From the NCBI RefSeq assembly GCF_018143015.1, contig NC_054741.1:60323197-60387196 (forward strand): a stretch of DNA of 64,000 nt, in the 5' to 3' direction. Within the stretch, counting starts at the first letter, position 1. Each line of letters begins with the position of its first letter. This document shows positions 1-12,400 of the stretch, piece by piece. Both the position numbers and the translations under genes were made by a program. The notes below the pieces were generated by a model, which did no database searches, was not told where the DNA came from, and saw only the letters and a program-made list of their open reading frames with translations. The DNA is from Lytechinus variegatus (taxonomy: Eukaryota > Echinodermata > Echinoidea > Temnopleuroida > Toxopneustidae).

Positions 1-247
1 TTACAGACCACCCTATTCATTAGCTGAGTCCTATTATTAATGTTATAATCTTGGGCACATGCTGGATAAGACGAGGTAGAAATTAACAATTTCTCAATTG
101 CCCCCACCCCTTCAGGTACTATCTCCTCCTCCCCGTCTCATTCACTGTCACTCTTTTAATGTTTTTGTGTTTCCTACTATTTAATCTTCATCTCTTTGTA
201 TCTCACTCTCTATGTTCCCCCTATGCTCTTCTCGTTCCTCATCCCAG

Positions 248-403
248 GTTGTGATGACGGACTATGATCTGGCAGTAAGATGGGATGGAGTGAGCACAGC
301 CGAGGTGTGGCTCTCCGAGTACTACGCCAGCAATGTGTGCGGACTGTGTGGTAACTTGGATGGTGACGTTAGCAACGATTTCACCAAACCTGACGGGTCG
401 GAA
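248..403 (+). CDS. Gene 1 exon a: C-terminal part of vWD domain
   Basis: Acceptor cccag before 248, donor gtgagt after 403, phase 0 to 0 (52 codons). It holds the hallmark end of a vWD domain, VCGLCGNLDGDVSNDF, in which CGLCGN is the conserved Cys motif. The Met at 212 is upstream of the acceptor and is not a start. Confidence 0.85.
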
Positions 404-3400
404 GTGAGTTTTCATGTATATTATTCGTTTATGTTGTTTTCTTGTTTTACACTGCATGATGTGCCTGTTCAGTAGAGGAAAATGGTTTTGCTATGTCGTC
501 CCGCAGTTGTTATACTCTTAAAATGTTTCCATTTTCATGACTTTGTGTAACTTAATGAATCCATGTATTATAAAAATTAGTTGTGGTTTTCAATATTATG
601 TATTTTAGTTTATTTGTGATTAAAATCAATTTTAACAACTTAAATAATATTAAATGAAAACATGAGATTGGTAATGGTAACCAGATATGGGAATGTGTAT
701 CTTTATTCGTTGGAAAATGATATGTCTCCCCACAGAATTCCATGCATATTTTGCTGATTAGTTAGCAACTACTTCTCTTTTGCCAGAGTCAATTGTCAAT
801 TTGTATTTATCCTTACACAAAGACAGTCTTTGTGTCGTTCAAACTTACATTATGATTGTAACTCCTACTGTAATTAATGTACCTGTGTGTTAGCTTTTCT
901 GGTAGAGCATCCATCTCACTACTGGGAGGTCTGGAGTTCAAACCCTGGCTGCATCAGGCAAAAAAAATGTTAGAAGATTCAAGTGGCTGCTAACCTCTAT
1001 GGATAGAGCAATATCAATCTGGTGCTGCAAAAGTGGCTTCCGGGCCTAAGATCGATCAGGCAAAATTAATTTCAGAGCATTTCTGCGTCAGATTTCATTT
1101 CAAACAATAAAATGTGGATTTTCATCATCAATTTTTCATGTTCAATCTCTCCAGGCAATAACAAGTGAAGAGTTTGGGGACAGCTGGAGTGATGGTAGTC
1201 TATCGTGTCCAATGACACCTCCGGACGTTGACCCATGTGCTTCAGATACCATCCTCAGGGATACTGCTATCTCACAATGCTCAATTTATCTCAACGATAC
1301 AGGTAAAGATTCTATCTGGGCCTGGTAACATGACGCTTTGCGATTGGTTGTGGGGCGGATTTGTATGAGTGAGGAAATTCTAGATTTTTGGTACTGAAAT
1401 ATAGTTATTACTAGTTATTTCTATACAGTAATTCTTTGGAATTTAGGGTTAAAGTAAGACTACATGTATTGTTCATTGCAATGAAATTTAAAATTGTAAT
1501 GGATTACTGATTACTAGTTATTTCTATACTACTTGTACAGAGCTGCCAAGTAGTACGATTTTTCTGTATTTCATACGGAAATCAGTTTAAAATACGGCAG
1601 TACGCTTTTTCATGATAAAATACGGGAAAAAACAAATTAGAGAAGAAAAGGTATTGTTCACCCCACTAAGCATCCGAGAGCTTTCGGGCGGAGATGAAAA
1701 AATGGCAGCCGTGTGTTGCTGACCTCCACTTTCAATGAGTTGTGCTTTCATCAAGGCTTTCTGTTTAGAAGTTTCGATATCCTGGCGAATCAATGCGGGT
1801 GACAAAGAAAGAAAAAAAAACAATTGAAAATGAAAGAATAGTCGTCAGTCTATTGTTTTTTGTTCCTCTTTTCCACTCTAGATGTGTTTGGAGATTGCTA
1901 TTCATCAATCCCCTTGGATCCTTACTATGAGAATTGTTTGTATGATATGTGTGCCACGAACCTGAACAGTTCTGTGCTATGTAACATCGTTGAGGTGTAT
2001 GCTACACGATGTGAGCTCCAGACTGATTGGAGACGCACTGTAGATGGTCCTTGTGGTAAGTGTGTGTGTTAGAGAATGTCTCCTTTATAAAAATGTGTAT
2101 TTGGGGTAAAGGATGGGGTGTTTTTAGATGAATAATGTTTATTCTATATCTCTTACACAAGAATGTAGTTTCATTGCTCTTGGGAAGTATTGCAGCAAAA
2201 TGAGGGCCTAAATTCACGAACATTTTATAAATCAAGACTGTGTGTAATACCGATATTTGTTTGTATCAATTTTAGCAAATTGAGATAATATCATTCACAT
2301 TTTGTGAAGAGGTTGCTGCTTGCTGTGAGTTATACCACTGTTTATTAAGATTTAATCACAGATGGCATTAATGTAAAAGTAGCTATATACCCATGGGAGA
2401 TGTACCATCTCCCATGTTTTGTCAGGAGAGAATTCAATACATGTAATTAAATTTTCTTTGTGCAAAGGCTACCTCATTCATAAAATTAAACCACACAGTA
2501 CATCTACAATGGCAGTATTCTAAAGCAGTAATGAGAATTACAGTGGTCATGAAATTGATAAGGTACTATTGGCTTTGAAGTGCATTAAATAAAATGGTAT
2601 TAACCTTCTTTCAAATGCAGTGAAGTTTAAAATTAGTACATTATATTAGGAAAATGTAATTATTAGTTTTCCCCTTTACCTTTGTAACACAGAAGCTTGC
2701 AAATTAGTAGAGCAATTCAGTAATGGGATTTTTAGGTCTCTCACAAATGTATTTATTTAGTTCAAATTTTCAATAACTAAAGATCCTATCATGAGCCCCA
2801 AAGGGTGGAATGCAATTTGAGAGAATTTGAAAATTGATATTCATAAAATGTAATATTTTAATGTGTCAACCATATTTTGACTTGTCGCTTTGCACCCTAT
2901 CATGGTTTCTGTCAGATTTAACAAGAGTTTAACAGGAATTGTTGAGTTGTGAAGTGCATCTGCATTGGGTGGCCATCGATGCCTTTTCTTTTCAGGTTTG
3001 GCAGTTGCTGGTCACCGAATGCAGCTTCAAGATGTTTTGTTTCTCTGTTTTGATGAATGTTGATTGAACGATGGTAAAACATTATATTAATGAATTAAGG
3101 CATTTTTGGGGAGAATGATACTCAATATTAATTGTGTTAAAGTACATATAATTTGCATTTTCTTTCATACTTTTCCTTCACAAATAATTCTCCAGTTTAT
3201 GAGTGTCCAGCAAACTCTGTGTACAGCTCTTGTGTGACAGAATGCCCCTCATCCTGTGCTGAACACGGAACAATTGAACAGTGCACGAGTCTAGAGCTGG
3301 GATGCACATCTGGATGTGTGTGCGAGGAAGGGTTTGTGTACGAGGGCGACCAGTGCATTGTCTCTAGTCTTTGTGGGTGCACCTACGATGGCCTCTATTT

Positions 3401-6400
3401 CATGGTGAGCATGCATCCCTTTTCCAAGCAAGATGTCGCTATATAAGTCCTTAAAGTAGTTTACCTAGTTGCAGTCGAAACACCCTTTCAAAATCTAGTT
3501 AGGTTATCACTACGGTCATTTCAATGATTTAAAATCTAATCATCCCACCGCTGCCACCATAATGGGTTATTATTCAGATTATTTACTATTTTATTTGACA
3601 ATAATAAACCACCCCAATATTATAAACAAGAACTGATTAGTGTTAACAAATATGAAAATTCATTATTTTATATCTTGTAGCATTTTCAAAAGTCTCATTG
3701 AAACCTTGCCCATTAATTTCCACACATTTGCTCATTTGTTGCACTACTATCAATAAATGCCACCACCATACTTCTTTCCATGTCTGTAGAGCAACGAAGA
3801 GTACATCCCGGATGGATGTGGCCAGCGTTGCGTGTGTGACGGTTTATCCCACATGATGTCATGTGAATCCATCCAGTGTGCTTTCAACGGTATTTGTGAG
3901 ATCAGGGATGGTGCCAGAGCATGCTACTGTCAGGATACAGCGAATGACGATACCTGCTACAATGCAACAGGTATTATTTTTCGTATTTGTAATAATATCA
4001 TTAAAAAATAGCAACTGAAATGAAAATTGAGGGCTCTTTTATGACAAAACTGATAAATGATAAAGTAATATTATAGCTAGATTTGACACAATAGTTGTGA
4101 GGGGCCGCCTATTGTGCGCAAATAATATAGCCCCTGAAACAGTATTTATCTTACCCGGCTGGATCCACCACTAGTACATGTATTTTTACTATTATAATTT
4201 AAATTATTATTAGCAGTAGTCGTAGCCCCTGAAACAGTATTTATCTTACCCGGCTGGATCCACCACTAGTACATGTATTTTTACTATTATAATTTAAATT
4301 ATTATTAGCAGTAGTCGTAGTCATATTTATTATTAGTAGTAGTAGTATTATTATCATTATTATTATTATTATCATTATTATTGTTTATCATTATTATTGC
4401 TGTTATCATTATTATTGTTGTTGTTTTTGAAGTGCCTTTCTGTCAGTGCTCAGTAGTTTGTGAGTTCTAAAGCGAGTCTGTAATGTTGAGATTCTTCTGC
4501 TGCATGTAATCATTCTACAGTGGGATACACCATTACCCTTGAGCATGCTTCAAGGTCCACCCTGACCATCGCCTGGACAGCAGACCAGGCAGTCACATCG
4601 GTCATTATCCAGTACCGTGTCCTAGATGATGAGGTCTGGTCAAACAGCTCCAACGTGGATGCAACAAGGCAGATCGTTATCCTGGATGGTTTGACAGCCT
4701 CACAGTCCTACCAAGTTAGATTTGTGTTTGTAGGGGATTCCTTCTATACAAGGTCATCTGTTGAGGTGTTCGATACTTGCTCGCCTGGAGTGCAGGGTCC
4801 AGAGTGTACAACAGGTGAGTGCAAAGTAATGAATAGTTGGATTAAAACTATACCAGACTGCAGCAAATGCAGATGTGCTTTATTTGTAGAATAAATAAAG
4901 ACAGCTCTGTGAACTCATTGGCTCGTATTCTGAAGTCAGGTTTATTAACTTAAACTCAGGTTTAAAGTTGTGGTTTAAGCATGGATAGCCAATTGTTACA
5001 TAAATCACTAACAGTATAGATATCATATTGCAGCTCATTTGGCTCCCAAGTCATTCAGAATTGTCTAGGAAGTATAAAAATATGATTGTCTTCATCATCA
5101 ATGAATCGGGGAAGAGCACGGTAAATATAAGAAACATACAACTTAATAACAATTTTGACAATTTTTGGCTTCCCATGATTTTAGTACAGAGTTAGAGCAT
5201 GGTCTAAATTAAACCTGACTTCAGAATACTGGCCTTTAAGACAAGAGTAATGCTTGTATATCCGAATGTACTATACTAGAATCTAAATAAAGGAATAAAG
5301 ACAACATAGACTAAAATGTAGCAGAAAATTATCGCAAAGGTGGGCAGTTATGAAGATTAGATAAAGGGAAGAGGAATGGGAAGAAGAAAAAGGCCAGAGG
5401 AAAAAGTACAAAACTAAAGAAACAGAGAAAATTTTCTCTTCTGCTTCATCTACTTAATTTGCTTTGTTAGTAGTGTAGTAACAATAATAACATATTTTCA
5501 TTCTAACATTTGTTCAATAGACTACAGCAGCACAAGTGCATATGACTTCAATCTGATATATGCCACCAGTGCCTCTCTGGAGCTTGAATGGACCCTACCT
5601 GGGATCGTGGAAATCCAATGGGTACGCCTCCAGTACCGCGAATCACCCACAGATCCTTGGAACAACGGCACTCTCCTAGAAAGCATGGCGACTTCCGATG
5701 TCATCCAGGGTCTGGCTGAGCTGACATCTTACCAGGTACAGGTGGCCATCGGACTGTCCGGCGGGGAGCAGGCAGAGAGTGCCGTACTGACCTTGCTAAC
5801 TTGTAGCGGTGGGACGGCTGGTCTCAACTGTGAAGGAGGTATGTATTCTTTATGCTCAATGGTGTATTCTGCCCTTAATTTGAAAAAGAAGCAGAAGAAA
5901 TTCCGGATTATGAAAATGATACTTTATTGTTGTTGGTTGTTCACTTCGTTTTCACGCAACTCATATGCTCTTCCTCTGGGATAAATAATATGACTAAATA
6001 ATAAAAACATGTCTAGAAGATCATCATAAAGCATCTATTAAGGTTTTTATGAGGCACAGAGAGATAAAGGGGTTGATTGAAAAAAGGCCAAATACAATGC
6101 CTTGTCTTCCTTGCAGGAATCTAGCAATCACCTTTTAACACTTGTCATATTCATCATTGACTGTGGTTACGCAGCAGTGGGGTATGTAGGAAGGCAGATG
6201 CATAGCAGAATCCCATTAAACAATTATTGCTATGCATCTTTCACAGTGGATTTCCCGCATCCTGCACTGCTGCTTTGTTTATAATGGAATGTGAGTATGG
6301 ATGATGAAAAGATGGTTGGATGCCTGTGGGAAAGTCGCTGTGCTGACTTAAGTGCTTGTGGAATTTTAAGAAATAAGATACATGATTAATGTGTTGTGTG

Positions 6401-9400
6401 CATGTGGTTGCTTGTAATACTTAAGATAGGAACAGATTAAAATTTATTTTTTAAATGTTGAAAATGTCTCGATAGCTTCCATGAAGATCTACTGGCAAAA
6501 AAGAGAAACATGTTTGCTAGGCAAGCCATCATGATTGACAGATGTTATGTTTTGCTTACTTAAAAAAAATGTTTTCACTTTTTTAAAAGTGAAAAAATAT
6601 GTTTTCACTTGCCCTAATTTTTCCTATTGAATTATATTTTAAATCATTCAATTGCAATTACTCAGGGGAAATTTGCAATTTTCATTGCATAAATCATTTT
6701 GTTTTCATCATTGTGGTTTACCTTTAGACAAAAGGTGCAATCATTTTATTTTAAGATACAAGGTATGTCAAAGTGTTGTATATACCAATCATCACAATAT
6801 TCCATACATTTTATTCATATGTCTAGAATAGTTTGTGCCGTTTTTTTCAGAAGGGCTTTAATTCAACAACAATGTGGCTGTAAATTGTGAGACAAAATGG
6901 CTAGAAAATGGCAAGCTGCTCGCTCTGTAATGTCAACATAACATAAGATGTGGCCAAAGTTGGAGTTATTGTTAATTTCAATTAAAACAGATTTAAGTAA
7001 CAGCCATATCCATTGAATGCATTTTGACATTGAAAGTACATTTATGAAGAAGTGTGGTTGAAAGTGGATCTATTCTGTCCTTTCCCCTTTTTTAAGCTGT
7101 TCCTATTGATGCTAGCGTGGACACGGTCAGTAGTGACTTTGTGACTGTTACCTGGACAGTGTACGTGACCGTCGACCAAGTAGCCGTCCAACACCGTGTC
7201 ACGACCTCTCCACAGGCTCGCGTCCTGATCACTGCCGATGGGTGGACTGAGGAGCCACCCGTTCCAGCCGATCGTGGGTTGTACAACATAGAGGGGTTGG
7301 AGCCAGGTGTGACGTATGACTATCGGCTCAAACTGATCAATGACACGCAGGAACAGTTTGGAGAGACTAATCAGGTTACGCTGTGTCCAGAAGGATTCCA
7401 GGGCGCTAATTGTGAAATCAGTAAGTGTGATGTCAAAGTTAGATCATTTAAGTTTATCATTAATTTTGTGTGTAAGGGGAGGGGGGCGGGTACTGCATGT
7501 TAAGTTTCAATGTGGTATGTCAACCACGGCAAAATGTCCATATTCCTGTATGTTTTGTCTGAAACTGTTTGTTAGATATTTAAGTTCAAAATTTATATCA
7601 TACTGTTCATTGTGTAAATCTTTGTAATATACTCTTTGATAGTCTTCATTGCTGCCAGAATTATTGAACAAGTAAATTATTTTCAAGTTCTTCATCCTGT
7701 TACCCAGACTATGCAGAACTCGGAGCATATGATGTTCGCCTTGTCGAAGCCATGTCCTCATCGCTCAACGTCACCTGGAAGACCACTGTTTCCATCATCT
7801 GGTCACAGGTGCAGTACAAACGGACTTTGGATACCTCTGACCTGTGGGTGTCCACCAACCAGCTCCAACCCTCAGAGACAGAGGTGCTTCTGAGTCCCCT
7901 GGTGGAGGATACAGCATACAGCGTCAGGGTACTTGTCACCAGAATGGACGCATCTTCCACCATCAGTGATGTGGTCCAGATGAAGACTTGTGTGGCAGGT
8001 TTCAGAGGTCTCAACTGTGAGATTGGTAAGTTGTTAGTTGAACATCGCATGAGTTCAGTAAAATGACACATATTTCATTATTCCCATAGAATCATACTGT
8101 GGTTACAAATTTCCAAGATAACTGTTATCCCATGTATACAATTCGGGTTTTTTGTCTCACTTCTGCGAAGCAGAGTGAGACTATAGGCGCCGCTTTTCCG
8201 ACGGCGGCGGCGGCGACGGCGGCGGCGGCGTCAACATCAAATCTTAACCTGAGGTTAAGTTTTTTAAATGACATCATAACTTAGAAAGTATATGGACCTA
8301 GTTCATGAAACTTGGCCATAAGGTTAATCAAGTATTACTGAACATCCTATTAAAGTTTCATGTCACATGACCAAGGTCAAAGGTCATTTAGGGTCAATGA
8401 ACTTAGACCATGTTGGAGGAATCAACATTGAAATCTTAACCTGAGGTTAAGTTTTTGAAATGTCATCATAACTTAGAAAATATATGGACCTAGTTCATGA
8501 AACTTGGACATAAGGTTAATCAAGTATCACTGAACATCCTGCATGAGTTTCACGTCACATGACCAAGGTCAAAGGTCATTTAGGGTCAATGAACTTTGGC
8601 CGAATTGGGGATATCTGTTGAATTCCCATCATAACTTTGAAAGTTTATGGATCTGGTTCATGAAACTTGGACATAATAGTAATCAAGCATCACTGAATAT
8701 TTTGTGCAAGTTTCAGGTTTCATGATTAAGGTCAAAGGTCATTTAGGGTCAATGAACTTTGGCCGAATCGGGGGTATCTGTTGAATTACCATCATAACTT
8801 TGAAAGTTTATTAGTCTAGTTCATTAAACTTGGACATATGAGTAATCAAATATCACTGAACATCCTGTGCGCGTTTCAGGTCACATGACCAAGGTCAAAG
8901 GTCAATGAACTTTGGCCAAATTGGGTGTATCTGTAGAATTACCATCAAAACTTTGAAAGTTTATGGATCTGATTCATGAAACTTGTACATAAGAGTAATC
9001 AAGTATCACTGAACATCCTTTCCAAGTTTCAGGTCACATGATCAAGGTCAAAGGTCATGTAAGGTCAATGAACTTTGGCCATGTTGGGGTTTTTTGTTGA
9101 ATAACCATCATATCTCTGTAAGTTTATTGGTCTAGTTCATAAAAAGTGGACATAAGAGTAACCATGTATCACTGAACATCTTGTGCGAGTTAGAGTAGTA
9201 TTCAAAGTCAGCACTGCTGCTATTTTGAACCGCGTGATGCAGGTGAGACGGCCAGAGGCATTCCACTTGTTTATTTTACTTCTGCAAGCATTTAAATTAC
9301 TAACTTTATCCCCTTAGAATCATACTCTGGTTACAAATATCCAAGATTACTGTTATCCCATGTATACAATTATTATACACTACTCGTTTTTTAAATTTCA

Positions 9401-12400
9401 ACATATAACATTGATTTTATTACTTTGACATGTCATTTTGTTATAGTCATTGATATCATATCTATTTTGTATTTTACCTTGTAAAGAATTTTGCAATTCA
9501 GCCTTTGGCTGCGATAAAGTTTTTTTAATAGACCATTTCAATTTATACAAATATATGTTCTACAAAAAGACCTACTTATAATAAAAAAAGTGTCCTTTCC
9601 CTTCAGTAGTTTGTAGACTAAAGCTAATAAACTTTTTCTCTCTTTTAAGGATGTGGAATGACCCTTATTAGGCTTGTTTCTTTCATTGCTTGGGTGACAA
9701 ATCAATGTACATTCATCTAAAACTTTGCAAATATTGTTGTTGTTTTTTCTTTCAATAACAAGCTGATTTATCCAATGATCTATTATCCAAGTCTCGAATC
9801 AATATTCAATTACTCCAAAAGGAGGCTGCTCCTCCATTTGATACATAGTTATGGCAGCCATATCTCTTACTCTCCTGAAATGATGTTTTATTGCCCCATT
9901 GGAAAGTAGAATTTGAATAGTGACGTCTAACCTCAGATTAAATCTAGCTCAGGTGAATTGCACTAAGTTGCTTCTCTGGGGACCAAAGAGAATTGTTTTG
10001 AAATATTTGACTGCTATTCACAATCTGGGGCCCGTTACATAAAGAATTACAACTATTGTAACTTTGCCACCATGGCAACTACCATGGCAACAGGGCTCAG
10101 CAGCCAATCAAAATCAAGAGTACCATGGTAGTTGCGAAAATGGCAAAGTTACAACAGTTGTAACTCTATAAGAAATGGGTCCCTGGTCTTAAAATTACTT
10201 CGAACAAGGCAATTATTAGATTCATTAATTATATTAGGTCAACTTATACAGACATTCTAACCTCATGTATTTCTTTGCGTATTATATCAGAAATGCCAGT
10301 TGTTACCAGTACACCCAGTCCAACCACCATGCAGACCTCACCTCCTACAGAAGCCTCCACCATAGGACTGACCACACCCTCTACCATGGGGGTGACTTTG
10401 CCCCCTACCGATGCTACTACCACCATTACCGCACCCCTCTACATCATTGAGACTGTTGGAAAGACCAGTACATCTCTGACATTCAGTTGGGCTCTTCAGC
10501 AAGCCAGTGTGGCTCAGGTAAGGCACCTTCATATTTTTTTCACATTTTGGAATCACAGTCATGAAGCATCATCCAAATATTGACCGCCTTAAGGACACTC
10601 TTAATTAATAATAATAATTATACTTGCTTATATAGCGCTTAATACTTACTTTGTCAGAAGTCTCAAAGCGCTCTCAGTATATGCAGCATAATTACCCTGG
10701 CTTTAGCAGTGCAGCTGTTACGCGCGCTGCGTTTCAAGGAATAAATTCCTGCCAGGTACCCATTTACCTCACCTGGATTGAGTGCAGCACATTGTGGATC
10801 AATTTCTAAAGGAAATTACGCTTTGGTTGGGATTCGAACCCGCGACCTTCTTTTTCAGAGTCCGGAGACTAATCCACTGCATGGGCCACAACGCTCCATA
10901 AAGTACACTCTTAATAAAGTATTAACCGGGAGTGCATTCTACTTGACAAAAAAGGACCAATCCTCAACAGGCAAAGGATTTCATGTTGTCCCTGAAGGAA
11001 CCATATTACCCATGTCTAAGGATTTTGGATGATATTATTAGGTACAAGCAGTCACTTTTTGCTGTTCCCCTCAAAGCTGATCAATATGAAATTATTCCTC
11101 AAATTTTGTAGATGGGCAGTTGGGTCAAGAGTACGAGCTTAATGGCCCATCAAAGCAAGGAATTGCGATTAAACAGAATTTTAAAAAAAATCTTCCACAA
11201 CTTTCAACCAATGAAGAGAGATAACACTTTCAACCAAAGAAGACACCACACTTGGGATTTGGAATAGTCTGATATTGAGGTCACTTTGTGCAGTGGAACT
11301 AGAAAGAATCATGATTGATTTGTGGAATTAGGGATGGTATGCAATTAATTGCTAGCTGTTGAATTTTTGTTTGCAATGCTCTCTACATGTATATCTGAGA
11401 GTGTAGTACAAATATATTTGTCCATTGAGTGCTTTCTGCCATTACCAATCATGATTTCTGTTTCTTTGTATAACAGGTATTTGTGGAGTACAAACCAAAT
11501 CTTTCACAGATAGCTTGGACACAGGTTCCTGCTTCCTCCCCAGAACAAACATCATTCACAATCAACGGATTGACCCCAGCCATAAGCTATGACATCAGAC
11601 TTATGCTGGTCTATGAAGATACAACAGAGGCCTATGGGGACGTGTATACACTGCAAACATGCAGCGAGGGATTCAGAGGTGTTGATTGCCAGACTGGTGA
11701 GTCTTGTTTCCTACAGAAGGACATTAATTCTTTTTGTTGGACAATATCTAGAAACTAATCCATAAGGGTGATCTAATGTTGTCAAGATGTTTCAAGTTTT
11801 ATTTTGAAGGAAATAACTGAGAGATTTTGATTCTTGTAAGTATGACTGATTCAATATCCTGTTTTATACCTGGTGGTCTTTAAGGTGATCTGTAAGGTTT
11901 TCAAAGTCCCAGATAGACAAGAGTTTAGTATCTCTTAAGGCAACTTGCCAAAGACTGTGCCATGTTTTCCACAGCAGCCTTCCCACATAAATTACCAGAA
12001 AGCTACAAATCCATTAGTAATGATCCATGGTACCAACTCTATTCTGTCTTATCCAAGGGACCTTGAAAGGAAGATACATGTAAGAAGCATGTGTGAAAGA
12101 ATTGTAATATAAACCCCTTATTCCTTGATAATAAATTGAACTCTTTGTTGATACAGCCGAGGAGTCACCATACAGGATCCGACTAACGCATATCAACAGT
12201 CTTTCCATCACCACTGAATGGACGTCCCCAACTTCTGCGACCGATGTAGTCCTACAGTACAGGATCAGCGGCGGGACGTGGAACAATGGCTCTGTAGTAG
12301 CACGTTCAAGGGGGTTCTACATCCTGACAGGTCTGGATGATAATGAATCGTATGACCTGAGAGGACTCTTTGCAGAGGAGCAGTCCGTTGAGTTCAGTGA

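Noticed and set aside
7092..7289. Minus ORFs over FN3 exons (7092-7289, 7709-8071)
   Set aside because: Antisense shadows of well-supported plus-strand exons.
10338..10562. ORFs antisense to gene 1 exon j
   Set aside because: Shadows of the Thr/Pro-rich exon.
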